From Magnolia sinica (lineage: Eukaryota; Streptophyta; Magnoliopsida; Magnoliales; Magnoliaceae): 64,000 bases of DNA. Positions 1-11,942 of this stretch are shown in pieces (positions within the stretch are counted from its first letter, which is position 1; each line of letters starts with the position of its first letter). Below the pieces are notes generated by a model. The model had not been told where the DNA came from, ran no database searches, and saw nothing but the letters and a program-made list of their open reading frames with translations. The stretch is taken from the NCBI RefSeq assembly GCF_029962835.1, contig NC_080574.1, positions 21,426,001 through 21,490,000 of the forward strand. Reading direction: 5' to 3'. Made by a program: the position numbers and the translations under genes.

Positions 1-196
1 CCTTTAGAAAATTTTAATGGTGGGCGTCACTGTCCCACTGTTTTCTGTGCTGGGGTCCACTAGAGCTTTGGATTTAACTGGTTCTTTAGATATTGCCCTA
101 AAATGATCTCTCCAAATGGATGGAAGGTACGGATACAAAATATACATCATGGTGGGGCCCACGGAACTTGCTGATGTCACTTCAGTAGCTAATCTC
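1..196. repeat. Foldback MITE, partial copy
   Basis: Arm of the high-copy foldback family. The diagnostic core 'catcatggtggggcccac' lies near 146-163, preceded by the typical 'tggatggaaggtacggata' stretch. No coding signal. The outer end is cut by the window edge. Confidence 0.6.
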
Positions 197-701
197 GCTA
201 CTCCCCTGACACCAGCCCGTGGTCGGTACTCTGTGGGCCCCACCATGATGTATGTATTTCATCCATTACGTTCATCCACTTTTTAAGATCAGTTTAAGCA
301 TTTATTCCAAAAATGAGAGGTATATAAATCTCAGGTGGACCACACCACATGAAAACAATAGTAATTGGATATCCATCATTAAAATCCTCCTAAGGCCCAC
401 TGTACTGTTTATATGACATCCAATCTGTTTATTAGGTCATACAGGCCTAGATGAAGGGGAAAAATAAAAATCATCTCGATCTAAAACTTTTATAGCCTCC
501 AAAATGTTTTTAATGGTTGACGCTCATTCAACACTGTTCCTGTAATGTGGTCTATTTCAGATTGGGATATACCTCATTTTTGGTCTCATTTCGTAATATG
601 ATCTTTAAAAATAGATGTACCGCATAGATGAAACACATACATCATGGTGGGGCTCATAGAGCACCGACCACCCGCCATTGGCCGGTGTTAGGGGGAGTAG
701 C
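197..701. mobile_element. Foldback MITE of the GGGCCCAC family, near-complete copy
   Basis: About 505 bp. The left end starts GCTACTCCCCTGACACC and the right end finishes GGTGTTAGGGGGAGTAGC, so the ends are inverted copies of one another. The inversion runs inward through the GTCGGT/ACCGAC and GGGCCCCACCATGATGTATG blocks for roughly 70 bp. There is no open frame. I could not find a convincing target duplication (flanks ctaatctc and cattctgt), so the superfamily is left open. This is the best full-length copy in the window and defines the family seen at many other sites. Confidence 0.7.
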
Positions 702-1500
702 CATTCTGTTCCCCTTAATTGTGTGTGGTCCATTTAATCTTTGGATTTTTTTAGATAATTCTCTAAAATTATCTCAAAAAATGGATGAATGGTGTGGGTT
801 GATCCCAAATTTTTAGTAAATCCAAAATTTAAGTGGACCATGCCACACGAAATAGTGTGGAATAATGATTTCCACTGTTGATACTTTCCTTGGGCCCACT
901 GTAATGTTTGTTTGTCATCCAACCTGTTCATAATATCAAAAAGATATGAATGAAGAGAAAAGACGAACATCAGCTTGATCCAAAACTTCTATGGCCTTCA
1001 AGAAATTTTCAGTGGTAGAGGTTCAATCACACTATTTCCTATGGTGTGGTCCACTTGAGCTTTGGATATGCTTCCTTTTTGTTCTTTAGACCTCAAATTA
1101 TCTGTTAACATGGATAAATGGAGTGGATAAAATAAATAAATAACGGTGGACCCCATAGAGTTTACTTTGGTACACCTATGTAGTGGGGAGGGGTTTCCTT
1201 AAAACATTCATAATCATATATTGGGCTTGCCTTAATGTGATTCATATATCCAACCCACTCATTATGTGTGTCTCACTTGGATGAGGGGTCAGACCAAGTT
1301 TTAGCCGCATCCAAAACTCATATGGGCCCCACCAAGTGCTTTTATATTTTTTAAGATGTCTTGACATAGTTTTAGATGGAATGGCCCACCTGAGTTTCGT
1401 TTACAGATGATTTTTGAAATATCTCATAACCTAAAGGGGACACATTAAATGCATGGTGTTGATGTTCGACATGCATCATGATGGGGCCCACAAAACTTAT
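702..1500. repeat. Further foldback-MITE fragments
   Basis: At least two overlapping partial copies. They show the recurrent text 'ggtccacttgagctttgga', 'aagtggaccatgcca' and terminal cores near 1142-1162 and 1475-1497. No gene is seen. Confidence 0.55.
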
Positions 1501-2810
1501 TAACATCAATTCGTAGGTTCTCGCAAGGTCAATAACTTGGGTCACAATTTTGACAATAATATTTAACCCATTTTATATGTCTAGTCCATTCACTTTATTT
1601 TATTGATTAATACCATCAATTTGACTAGTTACTCGCCCTAATCAGGCTAGTTGCATATGAGAAAGGTATTGGGCATACAAGATTGGTCAACAATTTGAGT
1701 GAAATTTGATTTAAATATATGAAGTTATTTACACTTCAATCGAGACTATTTTGATTGTCCAAAAATGGTAAAATGTTCAATTAGTGGATGTGCCTAATAA
1801 TTTATTAAAAAATATTTTTTTTTCACAGATAAATTATAATTTCCATTTAAAAATAACATTTTTTTTTTTCAAAATGTGTATTTTTTTACTCTTAATTTTT
1901 CTTTGAAAACTTTCAACAAAATATCATTTTTATTATAAAATATTTTAAAAAATAAATTAAAATACATATTCTGAATTTTTATTTTCAAAATATCTTAAAT
2001 TTTCACAAATTTTAATTTTTTTTCCCAAAAATTCCAAAATGCCGATTTTTTTCCTTCAAAAGCATCACGTTGTTTTCAACTTTTCAAAATTATATATATT
2101 TTTTCAAAATCTTAGTGTTTTTATAAATAACTTTTTCTTTTAATTTTGAATTTTGAACATTTTCATTTATTTTTCAAAATCACAAAATTTTTCAATTTAT
2201 TTATTTTTCGTTTCAAAATGTTTGTTTTTTGATAAAGTATCAATTTTTTAATATCGTTTTATTTTAAAATTTTCAATTCTTTTTCACTTCTCCATTTTTT
2301 TAAAAGCATTTTATTCGAACTTGTCAATTTTTATTGAACTTGTCAATTTTATTTTATTTTTCAAATTTCAAACTCTCATTTTCTTTTTTAAAATATTTTC
2401 ATTTTTCAACATTGTGAAAATTTTCACATTTTTAAAAATATTTTTAATTTTTTCAGGATATTATTTTTTTTAAAATCAAATGCTTTTTTTTTCAAATTTA
2501 TTAACTTTATTAAATATTCTTTTTTGTTCCCACAAAATAGATTTTTATTAAATCACGATTTTTTTTTCAAAATCTATTTTTTTTCTCAAACATTGTTAAA
2601 TTTTTTAAACTTCTCAATATTCTTTTTCATGTGATATTACAAATCATTTAAATATTAGTTTTAAATTAAAAAATAGAAATAAAAATTCCACTCATTTGAT
2701 ATAAAAACAAAATAAACTTTCTTTTTGCATTCAATCAATTATTAAAAAATAATCTTCGATACAAATATGTACAATTAAACCACTGAAATTCTATTAAAAA
2801 ACAATTATTA
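1501..2810. other. AT-rich tract, no gene
   Basis: From about 1800 the sequence is dominated by runs of T and the words 'ttttcaaaat' and 'aattttt', with very little G or C. No open frame with coding character and no terminal repeats were recognised. It could be a decayed element or a matrix-attachment-like tract; neither can be shown here. Confidence 0.6.
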
Positions 2811-4779
2811 GACTACAAAAAAAAAAACTTATTTTTCCACCATATTCTAAACAAAAATGAAAAAGAAATAATGGTACGCCAAAAGTCTTTTTACGACGGA
2901 CCATGATCCTTCGCAAAAACAACCTAAAAGCACGCATTTAGTGTTTTGGGCAGGAATTTTCAACTCATTACAGTCTGTCGCAAAATCAAAATTTGCGACG
3001 GATTTAGTCCGTCGCTTATTTACGACGGACATAAATCCATTGTAAATACGTTGTAAATAGAGGTGGGCATTGGATCGAGTTGAATCGGATTCGGCCCAAC
3101 TCGACCAGGTCCGAGTTCTGCATGGCCTGACCCGAACTCGGTCAGAACCGGGACCGAGTCTGGGTCCTCTGACCCAATCTGATCCTAAACCTTGTTGACC
3201 TGGACCGATCCGAGTCCGACTCGGTCAGGAAAACCGAGTCGGATCGGATTGGCATAGGTTCGGATCCGATTTTTTCCCATAGAGAAAAAAAGGAAAAATA
3301 AGATCAAGATGTTTTCTTATGCTTGGCAAAAATGAAACATCAAATTTACTCACTAACCTGGATAACAGTCTGATCTTCATTGTTGACGACAAAGCTATCA
3401 ACAAATGCCTTCAACAGGAATCCTTTGCTGTAAGACTGGAATAGAAGGCTCAGTTGAAGAACTAGGTGTTGAAGATGAAATATGAGCAATTGGTGGCACT
3501 GTCGGGCTACCATTCTCCTTTGCTTCAAAGTATTTGGACCGCGTATCCGAGAGAGCACATCCATCCGTTCAATGCCAGCACTACCAGTCTACCACTCAGA
3601 TGTTGCACTTTTTCCCGCAGAAGTTCCTGATCTTTCAAAACCTAAGCATCATGAAATATAAGAAACACACTTTAATTTGGTGCAAATTTTCATGAAACTA
3701 ATGTTGGGTGTCCATGCAACTTTTTTCTGAGGGTGTGGCATACCTGACTTCTGCATGGTCATGAGTTTAGAGTTCCAAGGCAAACATGATGCAACATACC
3801 TAGTGTAGCCCTTTACGGATCTTGTAAGTTATAGTGTTGATATGTTTTCTAAAAAGCAATGATCTGGACCACTATTCTGGTGGGCCACACAACAAGTAAT
3901 ACTTCTGGCAACAAAAAAAAAAAAGCCAATTTTGAAGGATAACTATCGGACAAAAATTGCTTGATTTGAGGAAAAAACGGTCACCACCTATTTTTCCACT
4001 CAACAAAAGAATTTTGCTTGACCTATTTTGGCCCATGGACTTTACACTCTAGGTCCACAGATGAGCTGTCCAAATATTCGGTGCATATACCATATGGCCC
4101 ACCCCATGGGAAGAAATGTCCAATGGGACCTGTTCAATCAACATGCTAACATGTGAGCAGACTCCTTGCCAGATCAGCAATTTGGACCATGAAAGGACAG
4201 GAAAATAGGAACGGGCAACAGTTTGAATGCCTGTAGCCACTCAATCAACAAACTAGTCCTCCAACATGGCTCTAAACATTCTTTTTTATTAATTACTTTA
4301 AAGATATTGATATCAAAATAAGATGAAGCAATGCATCATTATAGAGAAGAAGAGTTCCAAGTGTAAATAAAACTGAGGGGATGGTGTAGGCAGGGGTCCA
4401 TCCCTTTTTCTCTTTCCTTCTCTTCGTTTCTTTTCTTCTCTTTGTGGGAGGGATAGAGTCAGGGAGCAGAAGTTGCAAGGAAAGAAGCGGCCTCTTGTCA
4501 TCCAATGGGAAGCAAGGGAGTGTTATGAAAAGGCTGCAAGGCTAGGGGTGTCACGTGTGAAATGGATGTCTCTCACATGCCAGCGGAGGCATGTGACTGA
4601 CACGTGTAAGGAGATGCTGTGAAGGGGGTCAATCAGTGGAGTTACAGGGTGGGGAGAAAGGAGGGTGACAAGACCCAAGAGAGTAAGAGTAATGTCGCAT
4701 TAATGTGGGGCCATCTGAAAAAGCCTAATCCATATCAAATCGCCAGTTCTGATATTATATAAAATTTTCAAATTTCATC

Positions 4780-5150
4780 GGCTGTTTGCTGTTGTAATGT
4801 AGACCACACCAAAGGAAGATGGTATTGATTCAGCGTACATGGCACACTGTAATGTTTATTTTCCATCCAACCTGTTGATAAGGTCACACAGACTTGGATG
4901 AATGGAAATAAAAATTATTATCTTGATCCAAAACTTTTGTGGCCCTAAGAAAGTTTTCAATGGTAAGCATTCAATCCACACTATTTCATGTGGTGTGGTC
5001 CATCTGAGATTTGGATTATTCCTAATTTTTGGTCTCATACCCTAAAATGAAATGTAAAAATGGATGGACGGCGTGAATAAAATAGATCCATTATTTTGGG
5101 GCCCATAGAGCTTTGACACCAACTAGCTGGCTAGTGTTGGGGTCAGTAGT
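4780..5150. repeat. Foldback MITE nested in the hAT element
   Basis: Recognised by 'gtaatgtagaccacaccaaa', 'tccatccaacctgttgataa', the core 'ttattttggggcccatagag' near 5090-5109 and the right-end word 'gtgttggggtcagtag' (5131-5146), which matches the outer end of the full copy at 197-701. Confidence 0.6.
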
Positions 5151-5724
5151 CAAACTGCATCCCACCATGTGGTGGATAATCTGCCAGCGACATCCATCCA
5201 TTTGGTTCGAATTCATTTCGTATGTCTCGCGGCTCAAGATAACCAGCATCTGTCGCCCAATTGGGCCACACATTCACACATGCCCTGATGATCTAAACCG
5301 TCCATGCTCTAAATGATACTCTATTTGCAGATCAAATTGAAAATATCATTTTCAATTGATCACATTCAACTCCTAAAATCAAAGGTTAGGATGATATTAG
5401 AAGCATGATTATTGTACCACAGTTCAATTATACTAACATCAAGAAGATGGACGGTCCAAATCATCAGACCATCACTACACCTGTGTCCCAAGTGTCCACA
5501 TATAGCCAGTCCTTACTTTCTTACCTACAAAGAACTCTCCTTCTATGTTCTAGGATTGCCGTTGGCGTGACTGCTTCGTCGTAACGAGCGTTTGGCACGC
5601 TCTCACTGATACGAAATTCCGGCTGATATCCTTTCGAATGCCGACTTTTGGGACGAGAAACGGTCCAGAGACCCGATATTATAATAGCAATAAGCAATCC
5701 AGTGCGCAGAGGATTCACAGAGGA

Positions 5725-5832
5725 TAAGCTAACTAGGAGCGCTCCCATAGCCGAGTTGATGGGACCGAAGAAGGGGAAGATGATGGCCAAGAACCACATC
5801 GGTAGTATGACCATGGGCAGCCGGGCGAGGAA
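5725..5832 (-). pseudogene. AUX1/LAX auxin-influx carrier gene fragment captured in the hAT element
   Basis: Read on the - strand, 36 codons from 5832 to 5725 give FLARLPMVILPMWFLAIIFP followed by FFGPINSAMGALLVS. This closely follows the plant AUX1/LAX membrane transporters, whose conserved stretch contains ARLPVVIPIWF, AIIFPFFGPINSA and GALLVS (family text recalled, not searched). One residue appears to be inserted near the VILP segment. The similarity stops after GALLVS. The frame then continues about 68 codons to a possible splice donor (gtaag) near 5524-5520, with no family match that I recognise. It lies about 320 bp inside the right terminus of the hAT element, so it is best read as a transduplicated exon piece and not a working gene. 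Confidence 0.7.
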
Positions 5833-6303
5833 GAAGAAGAGGAGAGGAAGAAGATCGGGCGGAGAGGGTAAGAAAAGATGGGTAAAAACGATTTGGGGAA
5901 AAGGGTTTTGGGTAAAATAGTATTTATACTACCCGACTCCCTGCGCCGGGTCGGGTCGGATCGTTTTAGTTCGATTTTCTGATCGGATCTGTCTGGGTAG
6001 ACCATTACCCGAACCTGATCTGAAAAACAATCAGATTTGGATGGGCAGACTCAATCAGGCCCGATCTAAGCCGTCGGTTTGGGTCAGAACGGGTCGGATC
6101 GGGTCTGATCGGGTCGGATCCACCGGATCAGATAAGAAATGCCCAGCTCTAGTCGTAAATCAGATTTTAGCGACGGATTATGGTCTGTCGCGAAATTCAG
6201 CGACGTTCGCACTACGGATTTTCGAGAAAGACGAGCTTAGCGACGGACCTTTTCCATTAGCGACGGATTAAATACGTCGCAAATTGGCAATTTTGGAGTA
6301 GTA

Positions 6304-8332
6304 TGAGGAGATACACATAGAACAACCTGAAGGATTCGTTTTACTAAGAAATGAAAATAAAGTATGTAGATTAATCAAATTTTTGTATGGATTAAAACTA
6401 TCACCAAAACAATGGCATGAAGAGTTTGATTCCAAAATACTTTCTCATAATTTCATGCATAATGTAGCTGATAAATGCATATATTCTAAAGTAGATGGTA
6501 GCTGTATTACTATTATTTATCTATATGTTGATGACATGTTAATAACAAATAATAAAATAGAAGGTATAATTGAAACAAAGAGGTTTTTATCTTCCGTATT
6601 CAAAATGAAGGATCTTGGACGAGTAGATACCATCCTAGGTATTAAAGTTAAAAAACATTGTGGGGGTTATGCTTTGTGTCAATCTCATTATATTGAAAAG
6701 ATACTAAACAAGTTTAACCATATTAAATATAAAAGAAACAAAAACCTCATTTGATCCAAGTATCAATCTAATAGAGAATAACGGAAGAGCAGTTGCACAA
6801 TTGGAATATGAGAGTGCTATAGGGAGTCTTATGTATGTTATGCAATACATTAGACTTGATATCGCATATGCTGTGAGTAAACTTAGTAAGTTTACTAGTA
6901 ACCCAGTACTAAACACTGGAATACAATCAGTAAAGTCATTGACTACTTAAAAGCGACCAAAGACTGAGGGCTATTCTATTCAAAGTTTCCTGCCGTATTA
7001 GAAGGATATATCGATACGAGCAGGATATCGAGTACAGGGGACAACAAGTCTACTACAGGGTGGATATTTACCCTAGGAGGTGTAGCTGTATCTTGAGGAT
7101 CCAAGAAACAGACCTGTATAACGCATTCGACTATGGAGTCTGAATTTATAGCCCGCTGCGACAGGCAAAGAGGCTGAGTGGCTAAGGGATCTTTTATTAG
7201 AAATTCATTTTTGTGTAAAGCCTATATTGGCTGTGTCACTACATTGTGATAGTGAAGCCACATTAGCGAGAGCCTATAGCGGCACCCATAATAGTAAATC
7301 TAGACATAAATCTTGGACATGATTATGACAGACAATTGATTCGAGATGAAATTATTGTCATTTCCTATATGAAATCAATCAATAACTTTGCGGGCCCTTT
7401 TACCAAACCTCTACCGAGAGAGGTATTAAAGGCAACATCTAGAGGGATGGGATTGAAACTCTTTAACCAAAGTTTCTCCAGTGATGGTAACCCAACCTAA
7501 AAACAGAAAATTTATAATTTTGGATTTAATGGGTAAAAATAAGTTACTGATATGTGGAAAGTTTTCAGCACTAAATTATTTATGACCTCATGCATAATAG
7601 ATAAGTGCTGAACGTTACAAAAGATGGTTGAGTCTTAAAACTCTTAATGAAATCCAGTATAAAGGACAAGTGTCTTAAAGTAACGAAGACACTGCAAGAA
7701 TTTTGTAGAGATAGTGTCGTCTCTCATGAGAGTTGGAGTTTTCTCTCGAGATCGTTCATGAAATAAGATGAGCACATAACCATTAATCGTGTTGAGCAAG
7801 ATTGTGGGAACTCTAAAATACACATAGTGAATATGTGTGTGGTTTCTCTGGCTCTGTTATCTAGGAATAACTAGTTCAACGCTATGGCTACCAGTCATTT
7901 CGATAGAGCTTTGAGATAATTACACTAAGGGAAGATTCAAATTGAAAGATATCTTTCTTTATGCATATAAGCTGTTTTTATTCTGGAAGAAATATTTTTT
8001 TGGAAAATATATTTTAAAAAATTAAGTGGGGGATTGTTGATATATATTGATTTTTAATATATTTTAAAATAAAAAATATTATATTATAAAAGGTTTGCAA
8101 AATACCCTTTTTCTTGTGTTTTAGGAATAGTCTCACATTAGAAAAGGAGGAGGATTTTAAGTATAAATGTGGAGAGTGAAGTATTATAATATTTACCCAT
8201 ATAGTTCAAGGAGTATGGAGCTTGCGTGTTCCAGTGCGTAGCACTGAAATACCCGCGCACGCTCGCGCTCGGGCACAGGCTTGGTCTCGATCTCGGGCAC
8301 GGGCTCGGTGTGAGGGCATGGGTGTCACTTCC
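6304..8332 (+). mobile_element. Copia retrotransposon fossil, 5'-truncated, with start of its 3' LTR
   Basis: The fragment begins inside the reverse transcriptase, with text typical of Copia elements (EQPEGFV, LYGLKLSPKQWHEEF and YVDDMLI between about 6320 and 6540). RNase H-like remnants follow to about 7450. A polypurine tract (aagtggggga, 8023-8032) precedes a TGTTGATATATA LTR start at 8035. The LTR has a GC-rich stretch of repeated 'ctcgggcacgg' words (8250-8315) and is cut at 8333 by the solo LTR. The element is broken many times and is old. The 5' half is missing at the junction with the CACTA-like element. Confidence 0.8.
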
Positions 8333-9825
8333 TGTAACGCCCCCCGAACTTTTCAATACCGAGTATTGAAAGTTCTCAAGCGTTACCTAAAAATTTACCT
8401 ATATGTATACGTGTACAATATCAAATCCGACTATCCTAACCTTACATCTATCCCCAGACACGAATCTAACCATTATGAGTGATCCTCATTCATAGATCAG
8501 GTCATCCGACTGTCAATCACGTGGATTAGCACGTGTACATTCCAAGACAACTTAATGTGTAATCCTTCACCCCTAGGGATTTAGATATAAGTTCTTTCAT
8601 AAGAAATACTTAGAAAGGGATCTAAAACTGTATGGAGTCATTAGATTTCACAAATACCCCCAAATCAGCAATAATTACAAGAATGCCATTAGCTTAGGCC
8701 ATAGGATTCCCATATCACGTGATTCCCACTGTCCGTTCAATGTGAGATTTCATATTATGCCCTTACATCATAAAATAATCGTACACGACAAATTTCAGCC
8801 CTTAGATCAGGGTAGAAGTGACTCAATTGACAGATCGACTATTGACCATCGATTTGGGGGCCACCTGATCTTTGGATATACTTCAATCTTGGGCCCAACG
8901 CCTTAAATTACATGAAAAAATGAATGGATGAAATAGATTTCTCACAAGATGCACCGTGGGCCCCACGCGTGGGCGAGCGAACATGTGGGGTACGTTTAAC
9001 CGCCGCACACTGGACTGGGAGACCCAGTCAAACACGGATGACCTGAATCCCTTTCTTCTCTCCCTATTTTCCGTTCGCATGCAACCGACGGATCCTGTCT
9101 GTTTGAAGGGCGTAGTGGGCCACCATTTTCGACCATCTCCTCGATCCAAATCGTCTATCAAGAAGCCCAGACGAAACCATCCCAACTCAAGAAGTAGCAT
9201 GGGATACTAATCATGGTCGTGCTCACGAGCTCTGACCAAAAGAGGAGTTCTGCACTGCCAAAACTAAGGGACAACGTCCATTTCGAGGATTGTTGTGGCC
9301 CACCATCACCATCCAATGGCTTAATCCACACTGTTCATCATGGCCGGAAGATTAAGAGGATCAAACCCTAGGTTTTCATCTCCCAAACAGACTAAGAAAA
9401 CTAGACGAAACCTCGTCCGGGATTCAGCCGCAAGAAACAAAAGTCAGAAACCTTACACAAATCAAACAGGTCCGTCCATTGGCTGAAGTTGTGGCCCAAC
9501 CCGTAATCATATGGCTAATTAAAACCATCCAGGTGGAGTCCAGTACAAAAACGATCCTCTCTACATTGATAAGGGGGGAAGAAGCAGGGGTATCTCTCTC
9601 CTTTCGCCGCGCACGCAAGAAGTTGCGTAAAAGGAGTTTCACAGTCCTAATTGCGCAAGGACTACGTAAGACAGACCTGCTACGTAGGTTACATTCAGAC
9701 AGCCTATAAAAGGCTCTATGATCAGCGAGAAAGAGAGAATCCGGCTACCTAGCAGCAAAGCAGAGAAAGAAGAAGAACAAGAATAGAAGAAGACGCCATC
9801 TGCTGCCCAATGACGTTCGCAACAG

Positions 9826-9875
<50 letters not shown>

Positions 9876-11942
9876 AAGGGGAAGTTAGAAATAACGGTTT
9901 GACTCACTGAGTCAAACCTGTTTATACCGAATTCTAGTTCCCTCCTAGACGTAGCAACAAGGAAGGAAAAGAGAAAGAAAGAAAAGAAAGGAAAGGAAAA
10001 GAAAGAAAGAAAGAAAGGGAAGAAAAAGAACAGAAGAAAAGAAAGAGAGAGGAATCGGGTATTGTGCATGAGATGGTGACTCACTGAGTCCCTAATTTGG
10101 GTCTAAGATCGGGTTAAGTCCAACTGTCCTAATGGCAAGTATTAGTAAAAAATTCCTAGGTAATATCCCTAACAATTAGGCTTCCATGCTCAAGAGCTGA
10201 ACAAGAGAAGATACCCACCTCTATAAGGAAGTAGTTTATGCCTCAAATTAAATCATTAAATTAGCTTAGACCTAACATAACCTGACTGCCTTAGCTTGAA
10301 TCATAACTTAACTCTATTATTCCAGACAATACAATAACCTAAATAGATGAATCATATCGATTCTATTAGAGTTGGAGGATGACAACACCGATCTAACAAT
10401 GTTACGGCAAAATCAAGATTGAAAGGTGAGGGTTTTATCCTTTAAGCTTACACTAATTTAAATTACTATATTTATTTTGCCTTTCCGTGCCTTTTATGAT
10501 ACGAATTATCTTGCCTTTTCATACTTTTGATGATGAGAGTTATCATGCCTTTTCATACCTTTAATGATGTGATTCATCCTGCCTTCCATGTTTATATTTT
10601 CTTGGGAATTATCCTATCAATTGATTCCATTATTATCATTACAATTATTGGCCCTATGGGTTTATGACATGATGTTAATTATAAGGAATTTCTCTGAATT
10701 TATGTGAGGCCATGGATGCAAGCCTTGCCCCTGCCTCATCGCCTTTTTGAGTTGGCCCTTCCACTCGTCTCTTCATTTGAGTTGGTCATTGCCACTATTC
10801 ATATTATAGAGTTGACCATTGTCATTCTTTTATTATTATATTGGCCATTGCCACTTTTGTTGAGTCGACCAATGTTACTCTTTTTTTTTATGTTGGCCTT
10901 GTGCTATCCATCTTTACGGCTCGGGCATGTGTCTTGTCATTCCAGCACTTCCATAATTCAGTTGATATTCTTTATTATTCGGATTCTGTTATATTTGTTA
11001 TTATTCAGTTTATATTCTCTATAAGTGCAAGTGATGTGTAAGATATATCACAACTAGTGATTCAAATATTTTATCATGAACGTAATGTGCTCTGGGTAGA
11101 GACCCTCTTGGGGCACGTAAGTCCTTGAGCCTTCGGGTAGTGGTGCACATTTCGATGTGAGTAATTCTCTAATGTAGTTCCACATCACCCCGGGATTGGA
11201 TATTCACAAATAGTCGCTCTATAAATAAATTGTGTCACATAATTCACCCAGCCCATGTGTTGTATGCTCTGAGGAGTTCTCGTAAATCCACAATAGCGTT
11301 GGCCATGCCGGCGAATATCCGTATAGTGAGAGTGCGGGTTAAGCCGGTTATCTATAAATCGTATTCCACAATGTAATGATCACTACGTATGATGAGCCTC
11401 ACATACTTTACTAGGCATACATTTCATGTAGGTTGTTTGTGCATGCTGATACCCTCATGTTAGTGGAGCACGGGACGTATCAGACCCTTACTTTACCCGT
11501 TATGAATATCTTGAATTACTGATAATCTTAAAGGATAACTTTCACTATGAGTAGGGCATTGACCCTCCCCCAACCTTACAGATGATGCATGTGATGTACA
11601 AATTGAAGACTTAGAGGACTACTTCCCTATAAAAGATTATCTTGAAAGACTAAGAAGACAGTTTTACTATTTAGTTTTATACCTCCGCTGTGAACTCTGA
11701 TGTTGTAATAAACCTCCCATTATGAGGTCATATGATTATTCTTTTACTCTGATGAAATATAATCAATATAGTTAATTTTATTCTCGTGTATGATTACCTT
11801 CTTGAATGTATCTGGATGTGATCTAAACAAACGAAAGAAAAAAAATTGGGTACGATTTCAGAGCATCCAGTTGTACATTATTAACACCCGGTTTCCTTGG
11901 GCACGAGTACATACTCTAATCGTGAAAATTCGGACTATTACA
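8333..11942 (+). mobile_element. Solo LTR of a Ty3/gypsy-type element (about 3.6 kb)
   Basis: Starts TGTAACGCCCCCCGAAC and ends CGGACTATTACA, the TGTAAC...TTACA ends usual for long chromovirus LTRs. A TATA box (tataaa, 9705-9710) is followed by a GA-rich transcribed region. No internal pol sequence lies on either side, so it is a solo or residual LTR. The flanks (cttcc and cgccc) do not form a matching target duplication. Its right edge coincides with another LTR-like block, which makes the exact end uncertain by a few bases. Confidence 0.6.
9829..9873. repeat. (GA)n microsatellite
   Basis: About 22 uninterrupted AG units just downstream of the LTR TATA box. A second purine-rich block (gaaag/gaaaag words) follows at 9960-10050. 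Confidence 0.95.

Larger units (their letters stand above)
3058..6151. mobile_element. hAT element (3094 bp), non-autonomous, carrying host gene pieces
   Basis: Terminal inverted repeats are TAGAGGTGGGCATT on the left and, read inward from the right, TAGAGCTGGGCATT. An 8-bp target duplication flanks it: gttgtaaa at 3050-3057 and gtcgtaaa at 6152-6159, one mismatch. Sub-terminal regions (3070-3280 and 5930-6145) are dense in GGATCGG/TCGGGTC words, as is usual in the Ac branch of hAT. No transposase was recognised. The body instead holds a foldback MITE (about 4780-5150), an auxin-carrier gene piece near the right end on the - strand, and other exon-like stretches, so it resembles a Pack-type (gene-capturing) hAT. 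Confidence 0.82.
2811..6303. mobile_element. CACTA-like non-autonomous element, split by a hAT insertion
   Basis: The left end reads gactacaaaaaaa and the right end reads ttttggagtagta, resembling the CACTA...TAGTG termini of CACTA transposons with one altered base at each edge. Just inside both ends lie several copies, in both orientations, of the sub-terminal word GCGACGGA/TCCGTCGC (about 2890-3030 and 6165-6280). Without the internal hAT element the remaining body is only about 400 bp, so it is a small non-autonomous copy. It abuts a Copia fragment at 6304, but no 3-bp target duplication is convincing. The superfamily is inferred from terminal and sub-terminal words only. Confidence 0.5.

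Noticed and set aside
3346-3650. Exon-like - strand stretch (words KDQELLREKVQHLSGR and then HISSSTPSSSTEPS)
   Set aside because: It looks like another possible captured exon in the hAT element, but the coding-like words fall in different frames and I cannot name a family. The evidence is too weak for a feature.
9749-10084. 111-codon frame on the - strand
   Set aside because: It consists mainly of Ser/Leu and Phe repeats that translate the GA microsatellite and purine-rich tracts of the solo LTR.
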